A DNA stretch of 64,000 bases from Plectosphaerella cucumerina (GCA_020746995.1 JAGPXD010000004.1:1-64000); one strand, 5' to 3'; numbered from the stretch's first letter, positions 44,522-55,958 are shown. The notes: generated from the sequence alone by a model not told the origin. Numbers and translations are program-made.

Positions 44522-44875
44522 ATGAAATCCCCCGCTTTTGTCATTTCTCTCGCCATGGCCGTCACTGTGTCCATCGTTCTAGCTGTCGATGTCGCTGTCG
44601 ATACTGCTCGACTTGAATCAAGGGACGATGTTGAAGCCAGCCAGCCCGGAGAAGGAAGTCAGCGCCAAAGCAACGTGTATCCAACATCTAGCGGTGCAGG
44701 GGTCTACTCTCGTTTGATTAGGGCCAATCCCGTGAGCTTCTGGTACTACCTACTGTCTACTGTCGCGGCGTGCCGGAACAAGACGTTCGGTAATATCATA
44801 TCACGGGCCTTGAAATCTCCCAGTGTGTGCCGATTGACCAGTCTTACTACGTTTTGGACGGTCAGCCGCGGGTAA
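44522..44875 (+). pseudogene. Secreted protein, paralog 1 with exonised intron
   Basis: Signal peptide MKSPAFVISLAMAVTVSIVL, then a region parallel to the gene at 56232 (TARLESRDDVEASQPGE vs TAQIESRGDIEARQSGE). In the paralog a GTAAGT donor follows GAA; here the base pair GT is GG (GGAAGT). The former intron (44657-44704, 48 nt) is a multiple of three with no stop and is read through into VYSRLIRANPVSFWYY. Cysteines of the paralog are lost (CSR to YSR), so the 117-residue product is probably degenerate, though the frame is open. Confidence 0.6.
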
Positions 44876-46125
44876 TAACGACTCCCGTACGCGACCGGGC
44901 TGGAAAATTGAGGTCGGCATTTACAGCGTCAAAGATAAGGCCTTTGGACGTCAGGGAGTTTGGTCACCGTGACGGACATGAGGAACATATTTCGATGGGG
45001 GTCGCGCTTTCTGACCCTCTGGTCCCAGTCCCGCACTTGGTCGTCTAGAATGTAGGTCCCTCCCAAGGGCCTCCAAGTCTTCTCCGACAACGGAAAACGA
45101 TCCCCCTTTGCAGGTTAGACGCAGTTACCGAAGTGTAGCGCAGAGCCTTGCACAGTTTCGGAATGGACATTAGCATGGCATGAATCTGCGCGATGAACTG
45201 TAACAGGTCTTCGTCCGAGTCCCTCCCATCAGGGTGTGGGTATACGGCCAGGCGCTGTCCCTTGTCGTGTCGAGGTCTTCCCCGTAAACCCGCCAATCTT
45301 GTCGCTGATAATCAGATCATTTTCGGCTTTGTGGCGCGGTTTAGTAGCGACCGCGGAACGTACAGGAAACCCTTAAGGCGAACCATTTGTCGGTATCTTG
45401 CCCTAGTGGTCCTAGATGACTTCACTGTGCGGTTCGTGAGGTATATTGACGATGGCGTGCCCTAGGCGGGGGTTGTATCTGCTGGGAGACAGCTCAGGTG
45501 ATGCCACCAAGGAACTACTAGTTGACCGACAAAAGGCGCGGGACAGATCTGCGTCGATGACCGCACCGACACACTTTCCCTACTGGCCAGGAAGGCAGGC
45601 AAGGACGATGTTGTACCCGTGGTACGAACTTCATGGTAGAAGCTTCCCGGAAGACGTGTTTTCTTTACCCGACTCACAATGCACATGGTCTAGAAAGCCA
45701 CATATCGGGGCGTCATTCTCAAATCCATCTCCATGCCATTTCCTCCTCTTTCTCCCAGATACCTGGAAAGCTGTTTTTGTTGAAGGCTAGAAGAAGGGTC
45801 GCCCGATCGAAATCGACGAGCATGACGCACCGGCGCTCGTCGTTCCGAGTTGGTTGGCACCGTGCTCGTCGCCTTGGTCCACGCCTTCGGCCCAGACGGC
45901 TTGCGAAGAACGCTGCACCTTGGCCGCCATGTCTCCCGCGCCTGTGCGCGCCGCGTCTGCCGCCACTTAACCCACCCCCCCCCCCCCCTTCCAACGACCT
46001 AAGCATCATGTGGATGACCTTCGCTCCACCGGGGAGGACGTGGCCACCGTGCAGGCGGTCAAGGCATAGGTGCACCGGAACCAATCCCATGCCGCTTCCA
46101 CCCCACCCCAGAGGATAGTCAGCTT
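44876..46125. other. No gene recognised
   Basis: Open frames at 44827-45048 and 45193-45465 (+) have protein-like stretches (VLDGQPRVITTPVRDRAGKL) but no assignable family. A C13 tract lies near 45980. Confidence 0.4.
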
Positions 46126-46890
46126 CGTAGGCGAAACTCGGTTGACGAGACAGCCCTCGTCCATACACTCATCAGATTCGGCCGGTGGAAGGAGATCCTC
46201 GAGCTGGAGGCACCGAAGGACAGGCGCTTGTGGTCCATCACGACTGCTATCATGCACTATGGCAGGGCCCTTGCGCTAGGGGTACTAGGCAAAAAGGATG
46301 AGGCCGAGCTGAGAGGAAGCTCTTCGAAGCGACTCGCGCCGCTGTAGCAAAAGGACCGGCAGTGGGGCCTCTTTGCCAAGGCCAACGTCGTACTCGATGT
46401 TGCGTCGCTGATGTGCGAAGGCGAGATCGTCTACCGCGAGGGCAATCACGACACGGCTTTCCGGCTCTTCCGCAGAGCTATCGAGCTCGAGAATAAGCTT
46501 CCATACAACGCTGTGGATGCAGCCAGTCCGCCACGCGTTCGGAGCCCTACTACTCGAGCAGGGTCACGCCGAGGAAGCCGAGACAGTGTATAGTCAAGAT
46601 CTCGGACTAAGTAAGGACTTGTCCCGGCGGAAGGCTCACCTGGGCAACGTCTGGGGCCTACATGGCCTGCACGAGTTTCTTGTGCGGAACGATAAGGAGG
46701 AGGAGGCGTGGGTCCTGAGCCTGCAGAAGGATATTGTCATGGCTTTTGCTGATACCAGTGTTGCCGCTTCATGCTTCTGCCGCGTTTCGACTGTGGGTAA
46801 CAAGACGAATGGCAACTGCTGCACGTATTCATATGTGTGTCGAAAGGGTTTTGAAGTAGAAAAAGAGAATGCAGCCGAGATTCTCGAAGG
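46126..46890 (+). pseudogene. TPR-type protein, C-terminal part
   Basis: ETALVHTLIRFGRWKEILEL, MHYGRALALGVLGKKDEAEL, one in-frame TAG (QKDRQWGLFAKAN follows), DVASLMCEGEIVYREGNHDT, FRLFRRAIELENKLPY. A 1-nt shift near 46515 leads to MQPVRHAFGALLLEQGHAEE, NVWGLHGLHEFLVR and the typical end ASCFCR. These are tandem tetratricopeptide helices of a protein family found from bacteria to fungi. The N-terminal half is unreadable. Confidence 0.75.
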
Positions 46891-46989
46891 ATAAAGTTCG
46901 ACAAACCCGGCCTTGTAGTGCATTGCCAGTCTGAATCTTTGGGTAGGGGGCCAACTCGGCGGATCCAAAAGCATACCGGGGAAAGCTCA

Positions 46990-47774
46990 ATGGGATATGT
47001 GATCAGGAACGGGAAAGCCTGCAGTCGTGGACTTCCTCAGTTTGAAATCGATGATGTGCGAGAGACTGCAGGCAACCTGCAGTGCTGGGTCCAAGATTTC
47101 TCAGGCTCTAGTCGACTAGGGTCATTTCAACGTTACAGCACTCGCGCTTTAGCCCAATTCGTCGACGGAACAGGCGCCACAGTCAAGGTCGTCGAAATGG
47201 AGTCATTGAATGATCTGGTCCAGGCCCATAAGGGACAAGAACCAGGTTCTCGGGCGTCTGAAGTAGCTTGTTTCGGTAGGCGAGTTGACCTACATGGCAA
47301 TTTCCAACGGCGCGTTCCTTGACTAGAACCTCCGCACAATATATTCCAAGATCGACCTCAAGAACAAGAAGGCCGAGCTCATGAGTAACGGCACACTTGC
47401 TGTGCCTTGGACGCTCCTCGACCACGTCGGCACGCCACGGTGAAAGTCCTTCTCCACCCGGAGGCGACCACGGGTCGGCCCGTTTACATCCCGGCTGTTG
47501 AGCTGAGCCATAAAGAACTGCTGGCTCTGTCTCAAGACGCTCTCGAGAAATAAGGAAGAACGGTGTCTACACTCGACATGAACACGGTCTGCAGGAGTCC
47601 CCCACTCAGCTGCAAGCCGGTAAGGTCACGTTCGAGATCAGAAACATCTGTCTCTACTGTAACTCGACGGAGGGCTTTTCTGGCAAGTGGGAGAAGGAAG
47701 ACGCCTCCCTTCTGAAAGTTCAGCAAAGGAGCGACTATCAGATCAAGCAGCTCACCAATTTCCATCGCTGCTGA
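46990..47774 (+). pseudogene. NmrA-like / isoflavone reductase-type oxidoreductase
   Basis: Pieces in changing frames: the N-terminal Rossmann part (GNLQCWVQ, GHFNVTALAL), VKVVEMESLNDLVQAHKGQ, YISKIDLKNKKAELMS-like sequence near 47350 (SKIDLKNKKAELMSNGTLAV), PWTLLDHVG, VKVLLHPEATTGRPVYIPAV, ELSHKELLALSQDALEK, then after a shift LQESPTQLQAGKVTFEI and GFSGKWEKEDASLLKVQQRS to a TGA at 47774. This is the NAD(P)H-dependent aromatic-alcohol/isoflavone reductase family. At least three frameshifts are present. Confidence 0.75.
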
Positions 47775-48059
47775 GTAGGATGGGGCACTTGAGCCACCAA
47801 GGCATGTAAACGAAGGAAAGACCTCCGCTCATAGGATTTGAGCAGTTGTCTCAGAATTCTTCCAACTGTAAACATGAAAACGGATTTATCCTTCTTTTTG
47901 AAGCTCATTTGGCCCCACAGAAAGCTCATTCCGAGCAAGACAAGATCACCAGAAGCCAAAAAGAAAACCCGATAAATGTAGTGATATCCAGTGATACCAT
48001 CAATATGTGCTTAAAGACAGGGGCCCGCGGGCTACCGAGCCTCTTCAGCATTCAAGAAA
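47775..48059. other. Convergent spacer
   Basis: Short region between two convergent pseudogenes. Nothing identified. Confidence 0.4.
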
Positions 48060-49474
48060 TTAAAGTAGCCGTTCAAACAAGAAATGGTATCCCCTTTGCA
48101 CCGAGATGTCCAACATCCTCTGATGCCAAATGCGCAGATCTTTGTGTTCTTGACCATCGTTCTTCAGAACATCAAAGACAACAGACATCGGCAAACAGGC
48201 CGAGGCGGCGCCCGAGAGCTTAAACGTCTCCGACATGTGAAAGTCCATACTCCGCAGTATAAGAATAGACATTTCAATCAGCATATCCTTGGAGACGCAC
48301 TGTTTCAGCCGACTGTTGACTTTCGTGTGTGCGAAGGGGAAGCGGGAAAGCAGTCGGCAAATATTCCGAGCGCAGATGATGTGGAATGCCCACATATGAG
48401 TGAAGATATTGGCACTTGTAAGGCTTGGAAATGAAGTACTCATGTGCCTATCTATCGGGTGGGTACACCGGAAGGACTCTGCCGTCGACATCGTCGTTCT
48501 GATAGTTCTCTTCAAACTTCGAAACGACGTCAATCAAACGCGAGAAACTCTCGATGACTGTGACGACTTTGTTTTCCACGGGCGAATCAAGACCGGAGGC
48601 ATCCACTTGTCGCCACAATGTCGTCGGCGGCGTGAAGAACAGACGGTAGCAAGCGCACCTCGCTCATCAGCTTTTGCAGATGCGTCTCTTTACGGAGACT
48701 AAACGGGCGAAAGATCCAGCGAGGATCTAAGAGGAAGCCCCCACGGCGAGCCTGGACGGATTGAATGAACTATTCAGGTGTCAGAAAGTACAGGACGTCC
48801 TTGGGAGTTTGTCTTACAAGCATTGGGCGAATACCGACAAATAGCTGATGATGTAGCCCCAAGCTGTAAAACTCCGGGGGGTGCATCTGGAACATATCGC
48901 CAATGCCTTTGGCATGGATAGCTGCTCCGGTCGCCAATGTTGGGAGAAGCAACTAAGCGATATCAGCTTGGATCCTGTAAGACTTTAAAATGCAGTCAGC
49001 TTTTCTGACCTCTGCGAGAAAGAGGCACGTGACGGCCGCTGCCAGTATGCTCGAGTTTAAACCTTGTCTGCTTTCGACGATTCTGATACCCGACTGTATC
49101 GACGATAGAGCAAGCTCATGGGCCTTCAGGGCATCGTAAATTGGAGCTATACCACCAGGGCCTCTTGACACCATTGAAGTCGCCAAGGTCTTGATAGACG
49201 GTGCCAGAACCTGATCAGCTAACTCATGGCAGGCGAGCTGGGGCAGCGTTTCGACCCAGGCACAGCAAATTCGAGGTGCCCGTTCGTCCATGACATGCCT
49301 GTCGGCGTGACGCAACTCGGACAGTCGATGGGGGCTGAAATTTTGTACAACCAGTGACACAATGTCGAGTAGCGGCCAAGCAAGCGAGGGCTGAACACTG
49401 CCGAGGTGTTCATTACAGGGGTTCTTCGGTGACCGAGAACCAGTCGCCTGCACCTTGGAAGTCCTCACTGACAT
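48060..49474 (-). pseudogene. Fungal-specific transcription factor (C-terminal domain)
   Basis: Exon with LPQLACHELADQVLAPSIKT and GGIAPIYDALKAHELALSSI; a 57-nt intron (48953-49009); LLLPTLATGAAIHAKGIGDM and LHHQLFVGIRPML; a 48-nt intron (48770-48817); FIQSVQARRGGFLLDPRWIF. A shift near 48600 leads to VENKVVTVIESFSRLIDVVS, and another near 48460 to FPSLTSANIFTHMWAFHIIC and a C-terminal ISVQRGYHFLFERLL. This is the C-terminal domain of a Zn2Cys6 regulator family. No zinc cluster was found upstream, so it is 5'-truncated as well as frameshifted. Confidence 0.72.
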
Positions 49475-50768
49475 GGAGGGACCGTTTGAAGTGTCTTTGG
49501 GGCGCCAGATGGCCTGACCTGGCTGCGAATGGGCTTATGAATCTCTCCTCTCCAACTCAGCACACCAACGACCGGTGTCTGGAAAATGAAAGGGTGCTGA
49601 TACCCAGGGCATGTTCGATTACCACGAAGGCACTGAGAGCAGGCAGGGGTCTGGCCGTCACACTATAGATGGTTAAATCCTCGGCCCGGCATTCGAAGTT
49701 CAGGCGCTTTTTCTCGAAACCAACGAGTGAGGGGTACGTACAGCAATCTTTCGGGCCCGGCATGTGTCGCATATTGTAACCTGACGGATTTTCATACTGC
49801 TTTTAGGCGATGGCGCATTATTGAAGGGCATGCGCTGAGAAAAGCTCACCAAACACGGCAGCGTCCTCGTGTTCAGGTGGGGATTGGGCCCAGGAAATAT
49901 GCCTTGCTTGGTCGCTTCGGCGACGAAGCTGGCCTGGACCGAGCAAAGATTATGTGATCAGCTCTGCCTGGTGTTGTAAGATCTTTCCACATCTGGGCAC
50001 AAAACCCGCCAAGCCACTTAAAAGATGCCGATCTTTGGCACTCGAACTTTCACCCAACATAAATCCCCATCTAAACCCGCTGCAAGTATGTCGTCCAACC
50101 AGACGACTGCGATCTGGGAATTTGGCCGGCCACATGTGTGAAGTATGACAAATTCGATGATAATTCTAGGCTATTGTCCAAAACAACATCAGCCCCATAA
50201 GAATAGCGCCGCGATGGCACGACACCGGTATGAGACAGCCTAAAAAAATATCCACACGCCAGCTCGCGTCGTAACCGGGGTAGAGTAAGGAGATCCGGAG
50301 TTTGAGAGTAACTGTGACGCCCAGGACCAGGGTAACATACCGAACCCGTGACCGATGGGGCTGTGCTTTAGACATCTTTGCGCTCTTTTACTCGGCCACG
50401 GCGAGCTGGGGGGCTATGCCACGTCTTTCATCCCAGTCGTGAACGGGATATACCGCGTACTAGTGCTGCGAACAGGCGAAGTGCCGGCCACGGGAAGATC
50501 CGCACGACAGGGACCTCGGCAAATCAAAGACGTGGCTCAAACAAGTGGTACCGTACTCTTGCCTAGATCTCGATAGCCTGTGCCAACTCGTTGCCGCCAC
50601 AGCTCAGGGGTCCATCCCGATGAACCAGGTACGGAAAAGGTGCGAGCCAATATAAAGGTCTGTACGCCTTGTGTTTTATTCAATACTTGCAATCGTAGCC
50701 ATCATCCGGTCTACACCAAGCCACACCACTCATATCTTTTTGTTTTCGATTTCGACTTGTCTTCTACA
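49475..50768. other. No gene recognised
   Basis: A minus-strand frame at 50166-50375 has a hydrophobic N-terminal part but no neighbours. CT-rich, ATG-poor sequence precedes the secreted-protein gene at 50769. Confidence 0.4.
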
Positions 50769-51160
50769 ATGTACGGAAATCTTTTTGTCCTCGTCGCTCT
50801 TGCGATGACTGCTGTGGCTCTCCCCGGCGATGCTGAAAGTACAACAGATCCCCTGCTTCACGTGCGAGGATATATAAAAATAACGTGAGAACAGAACGTC
50901 AGGCCGCCAACTGCCGCCAGTTCCAGCTCTTCGCTGCCCCGAGCGCTGGTCAAACCACGCCCAGATTTGTCGGTGAACCAAGCTGCTGCTGCTCCCGCGG
51001 GCAGTGTACCGTGACCTTTGGGAACATCAGAGCCTCCACGACCCTTACTAATCAACTTGGGGGTACTTTCGATATCACCGACGGCCGTGGTGTGACGGGT
51101 CGCGGATCTCTCGATGTTGCTAACATCGTTTACACCGTTGGCGCCCGTGGGGGCTGCTAG
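50769..51160 (+). CDS. Small secreted protein with Kex2 site
   Basis: Two exons, 50769-50838 and 50895-51160, flank a 56-nt intron (GTACAA...ATAAC...ACAG, phase 1); the product has 111 residues. Splicing creates ...ALPGDAEKRQAANC, a classic KR (Kex2) processing site built across the junction, right after the signal peptide MYGNLFVLVALAMTAVALPG. The mature part has six cysteines including a CCC run (GEPSCCCSRGQC) and ends GARGGC. Without splicing both exons are short unrelated frames. Fungal pro-peptide effectors and antimicrobial proteins have this layout; the family was not recognised. Confidence 0.7.
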
Positions 51161-51754
51161 GTTGTCAATGACGGAGCTACAAGGTATATCTCAGTTGCCC
51201 TTCGACATCAAGCAAGCACCTTTTAAGTGTGGTCTGTTCCTTTCTCTCGAGCATGGAGTCTGCAAATTATCCACTGTCAACTTGATCAGTTTGTCCATGG
51301 TTCACTGGCAACCTTTCAACTCAGGCATCTGCAGATTGTGCGATTCTGCGCTGCCTTTCACGATTCCCCTTTGAGCGCTGGTTGTTCTTGAGTGTCCTGT
51401 TGACTGTCGTCGGCACCCGACGGGTGCATGGGTCCGGGCCACACTCATTCCCTCGGACTCAATACGACACAGCAACACCATCACCCCTGGTGCCAAGCCG
51501 TTCAAACGATGGGAAGTTTACACTGATACCAGGATGGATCACGAGAACCGTTGCACTCAACTCCACCGACAGCTTCCGACCAGCCTATTTAAGCTTAACC
51601 GCCCAGCGGCCCGCACTGGAACACGAGATGACCCCTGACTAGCTCCGATGATGTATCTCCTGTGTTCGAGCCTCACCGCCGTGGACAACGAGTACAAAAG
51701 GTGCACGAGGGAAGACAGTCCATCGTTTGGTATGTTTGTCAGACATCCGCCGCC
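51161..51754. other. No gene recognised
   Basis: Short frames only. The last 100 bp are the likely leader of the subtilase fragment. Confidence 0.45.
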
Positions 51755-51990
51755 ATGAGGTTCTCCCCTATTCTGCTGACCGTGTCCGGCCTTGCCGCCG
51801 GTGCGAGGACGATCCGCCGCGATGGAACCGACCCGGCCGACGTTGTCGTCTCCACCAAAAAGTTCATTGTCGAGGTCGACCCGGCCGCTGATCGGGACGA
51901 CCTGGTCAAGGAGCTCGAGGCAACACCGGGCTGCCGAGTGACAAAGGGCTTTGACTCGGCCATTTTCAGCGGCGTTCCTACGGCGGCGGC
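51755..51990 (+). pseudogene. Subtilisin-like protease, prepro-region only
   Basis: Signal peptide MRFSPILLTVSGLAAGARTI, then an inhibitor-I9-type propeptide: STKKFIVEVDPAADRDDLVK and LEATPGCRVTKGFDSAIFSG. In fungal S8 peptidases a catalytic domain of ~300 residues follows. Here the frame enters a GCG-repeat, purine-rich region without D/H/S motifs and stops at 52168. Truncated relic. Confidence 0.6.
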
Positions 51991-52620
51991 GGCGGCGGAG
52001 GGGGCAAGTGCTCCATTGGCCGGCGGACACGGGCATGGGCGGGGGCTCGTCGAATCCCATGTGTCGTCGGTGGTCCTGGTAGTACGGAGGGAGGAGAGGA
52101 GGAGGAGGGTGAGGTACGCCGGGGGCGGAGTGGCTGTGGGGCGGCGGGGGATGCTGCTGCGGCGGTAGGCCGTCCGGCCGGTGGGGGGCCGAGGGGAGCT
52201 CCCTCCTTCGAATGAGGACTGCTCTGATGGGAGTTCTCGACGTACTTCTCCCTCATATGCCCTGCGGGGGTTATGGGTAGTGTTGAGGAGGGCGCGCTGG
52301 TGATGGAGGCTGGCGGTAGCTGTTGTGCACATGCGTTTAGACTGATGCAATATCAGGAGACTGCACGGAGTTAAAGTTTGCTGTTAGTCACAGTTGCAAG
52401 TTGTTGAGAAAGTTGAATGTTGAAGAGCTTGGGTTCATTACACAATACAGAGAGAGACCTCTTTAAATGCACTAACTCACATGAGACGGCCACGATGGCC
52501 TCGGAGTATCTCCCCGATGACTTGGTCCAAAAGCCCACTCTCAACAGAGCTAGATCAGGCTTCAGCAATCCGGAAGACCCGGGACTATCCGTGTCACTTC
52601 ACTGTATTACTGCCTTTGGT
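51991..52620. other. GC-rich then AT-balanced spacer
   Basis: GGC-repeat and GGAGGA-rich tracts at 51985-52160. No gene. It ends where the Zn2Cys6 copy B homology begins. Confidence 0.4.
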
Positions 52621-53143
52621 GGCAAGATCGCTCAGGATGCGCTTGGTTACCGGGTAGCAGAACGACACCTGCATGAGGGCGTCGACGCAGAGGATAATGT
52701 AAAACTCGCACTCCTCGTTTACCTGCCCCGGCGCCTGCGAGATACGCTCGAGCAGGTTAACGGCGAGCACGCGGATCGGGTGTATCGTCGTGCTCGCTTG
52801 GGGCGGGCCGCCGTACCGGTAACGCTGGATATAGAGTAGGCGACGAAGCTACGCTAGTGACGCGTTAGCTAGTTCCCGTGCGAGTACCCCCGATGTCGTG
52901 TTATCGCGGCGGAACGGGTCGAAGAGCTCCACGACGGCCGTGTGGAAGTATATACTACGGTACGACGTGTATAGTCAGTACGCAACGTATAATAACTCGA
53001 AAGACCGGTCTTTACTCGACTTACTGTATATCGATAACTAGTGGGAGATACTCGGGCGATCTAGCTATGGTTGAGGGGATGCTGTTAGCCTAGTCGGGTA
53101 GGTTACAGAAGACGCTCTTGGTATCCTCGATATAGCCCCTTTT

Positions 53144-53170
53144 GTCCTTTCCGTCCTTTCCGTCCTTTCC
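53144..53170. repeat. 9-bp microsatellite, three units
   Basis: GTCCTTTCC x3 inside copy B, in frame, giving a repeated Gly-Arg-Lys on the minus strand. Copy A has one unit-like stretch (GCCCTTTCC). Confidence 0.85.
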
Positions 53171-53507
53171 GTCCGCCCTTGTCACCCTCGCCCACAGATC
53201 GATGTGCTAGTGCAGCAATACGCATAGCCCCGACATCACCCGTAGCCCTTTGTGTCTGTGCAGCACCTGCGCGGGCTGGATTATAGGGAACGAATCCCAC
53301 TCGGTCACGTCTTCGCCAACGCTAGCGGGGTCGTCTGGGATGCCTATCGCGGGTAGCTGCGAGAAGCGGTCGTCCCTGTGCACGACGAGGGAGTCGAGGC
53401 TTACTACGGTTAGTAAGGGAATCCGTTATTTAGTATCTGAGAAGGAAAGCTTACGCTTGCTAGTTGAAGAGACCCCAGGTATTCACGGTCCTTCCGTTCC
53501 GCGCCTA

Positions 53508-53549
53508 GCGTGATATGATGTTGCTCTGGCGCGATATGATGTTGCTCTG
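53508..53549. repeat. 21-bp tandem duplication
   Basis: GCGYGATATGATGTTGCTCTG twice in a row; copy A has a single version at about 6492. Confidence 0.85.
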
Positions 53550-54671
53550 GCCGATCCCGGAGGTCTGGTCGAAGAACCCTAGGTCCCGGGTAACCTCGAT
53601 ACCGCGCGAGAGGTAGTGGTGGCCCCTAGGTTCCTTACTTTTGGCCTTGCTCTATTTGTCGAGCAGGATCGAGGTCGGGATAATCAAGAGGCCGCCGCCG
53701 CCCTCCTCGGCCTGCTACAGCCGCTCTGTCTCTCGGCGGAACTGGATCGACTGATTGAACGATTTCTGGGGCGTAATGGCCTTATAGTTGAGCTGCTTGA
53801 ATGGTTAGGCCTGCGCTTATCTCCTTCGACTTCCTGGTTGGTCGTACCGTCGCTACGGCGAGGATGGCGTTTACAAGTAGCGGGGAGCCGTGAGCAGTGA
53901 GCACCCTCTCCGGATAAGAGCTGCTCGATAAAGTAGTTTTTATCAAAGATACGGCACGAGGGGGGCTCCCACGATATGTATAGTGAGATTAAGTAAGCGA
54001 CGACGATATCTTTGTCGGTCACGGTTGTCTATCGCGTCGGTAAGATCCCGTATTGACGAGGCGGTGGCCCCTCGATAGGTCCTTAAGAGTCGTCAGGGTT
54101 TTCCCTTAACTTTAGGGTTTTCCGCCTAAGTTCTCCAGGCTTGTGGAATGCCTACCTGGTAGCGTTAATATCGTCTTGTGTCAGGGGGCTACCTGGGCCA
54201 GGCGCTCCCTGCACCACGGTCAAGCGCTTCTGGCCGAGGCCGGTATCGAGCTCGCTGAGTGGTCCCAGAGCCGGGTAGGCTAACGAGTTTAGGCCGGCCA
54301 GTAATGATGCGGTTGGCGAACCGTCCAGGGACGTAGGCTGGCCGGCTACGTCAGGTATAAGCAGCGCCCTGCTTGATGAAGGAGAGCGTGCCGGCCAGGT
54401 CATGGGTACTGGTGATACGGTCGAGGATGGATAGAGCGTCTCTCGTCGGACGGAACCTGATTATATCGAAGAATTCGAGAATCTCATCTTGGTTCTTCTT
54501 GAGGCGTATATACTTTCTCTTCAGGCTTGTGTACCGGTCTATGTCAGCCTCGGTGTCGTATTCACAGGTCTGGTTACGCTTGATGCACGGCGAGTATGTC
54601 GGGCGCCGGGCGTCGCATTTTACCTTACGCCTGTAGCATATCTGGCAAGCGACCCTGACCATCTCCCTCAT

Positions 54672-55261
54672 GTGAGGCTGGGGGGAAAGGACGCCCCGGC
54701 CGCTGTCGCTAGGGGCGCCGTCCGTTGGTGGTTTGGGAAGAAGCTTCCGTCGGGTGAAGGAGAGTATTGTCGTGGATGGAAAACGATGTCGGATAGATGC
54801 TAACTACTGTTTAAGGAGAAGGGGGGCTGTCGAGTTACTACGAGGAATCTACTACGGCATCCCGCCTTTAGTTGGCTTTGCTGAGCAAGGCATTGCGTGG
54901 AGAGGGATCTGTCGGCGGTAACTATTGCATCACGGGTAGTCACGGCGGGCCACTTTGCGGTGGCATACCTGCTGCTCTCGGCAGTGGGAGAGCCCGAACG
55001 GACCTGGCCACATCACTTGCACTGACCCCGCTCTTGTAAAGACACTGCCGGAAGAACACACTCTGGGGAGATTTGCCCCCCTCGTTGTAACCTGCCTGAC
55101 CCCTAGTTGCGACGTCACTGAAACGTCACCCCCTGACGATGAATGACAATAGAGAACCGATGTGAAGTGGTAAGATTGTTGGGTTTTGGACGGCGGGATA
55201 CCCCCGTCGAGACGTATATCCTGAACATAGTGGTCACGGTCGGTCGCTCTAGCTGTTAACA
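54672..55261. other. Upstream region of copy B, no gene
   Basis: Probable promoter of the Zn2Cys6 gene and spacer to the LTR. Nothing specific. Confidence 0.4.
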
Positions 55262-55518
55262 CGAGTCCATATGCCTACAAGGGGCTACCTCGTAGTACAT
55301 AGCTCTACCTAGATTCACGATATTAATTATTAAGTCTTTATTAGAAACCTCCTTGGCGTAACGCTATAGTAAAGAAGCGTAACGCTTTATGATATGACGA
55401 CAAGACACGACGACGACGACTGCTTCAAATTACTCTAGTTGCCCAGCACGCACTGCTAGCATACACCACCGCCTCTCCAGCCTACACATCTTAAGAAGAT
55501 TGTACCTGGGTCGTATCA
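55262..55518 (-). repeat. LTR copy (inverted)
   Basis: The reverse complement starts TGATACGACCCAGGTACA at 55518. It carries GATGTGTAGGCTGGAGAGGC, the CGTCGTCGTCG run and GCGTTACGCTTCTTTACTA, matching the other LTR copies. Confidence 0.7.
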
Positions 55519-55745
55519 CTCGCCCACTTCCCTTGGATTGCGCCTAGTCGTGATCCATCCCCGGGATTACTTGTGGTGGTGATCTAACGATGGAGCACGT
55601 CTGGCGTGATCCATGGATTACTTGCGACCGTGACTGCCAGTCTGACATTAAGCTCCCTGGCCTGGGTCCTCGCGGGGTTGACTTTCTGGCCGACTGCGCC
55701 GCGTCGAGCCTCATTACCTGCAGGCAACAAGCTGGGCGTTACACG
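55519..55745 (+). repeat. LTR 3'-part fragment
   Basis: GTGATCC-rich sequence ending AAGCTGGGCGTTACACG, like the end of LTR copy 1 at 1710-1725. The orientation is opposite to the adjacent 55262-55518 fragment, so this is a composite or nested insertion. Confidence 0.5.
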
Positions 55746-55958
55746 CAGGTAGTGTGAAAAAGGGACTGAAGATAGTCCTACTTCTTTGATGGGTGAATTT
55801 TGGGGTACGCCAAATGGGAGACTGCGCCGGAAGTGGGTGGGGGACGTTATGGATACGCTTGGCTACATGCTGGATAACCTTCTCAACCTTCCATATAACT
55901 GCAGTGCCATCGCCAAGTTGTCAACAGGTATTCACACGGTCGTGTGTCTCGCATATCC

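Larger units (their letters stand above)
52621..54671 (-). pseudogene. Zn2Cys6 transcription factor, RIP copy B
   Basis: From the ATG at 54671: MREMVRVACQICYRRKVKCD begins a Zn2Cys6 cluster (CX2CX6C), but the fourth cysteine is Tyr (PTYSPCIKRNQTC), a TGC-to-TAC change of the RIP type. A linker coiled coil (YTSLKRKYIRLKKNQDEI) follows. A shift near 54365 gives ALLIPDVAGQPTSLDGSPTA. DKDIVVAYLISLYISWEPPS and FDKNYFIEQLLSGEGAHCS lead into the middle homology region that aligns with copy A (5628-6870). Many TAGs. It contains a GTCCTTTCC triplication (53144-53170) and a 21-bp duplication (53508-53549) absent from copy A. Confidence 0.82.

Noticed and set aside
45633..46120. 161-codon plus frame with Pro-rich tail
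   Set aside because: The Pro run comes from a C13 tract, there is no domain, and the frame does not join the TPR gene downstream.
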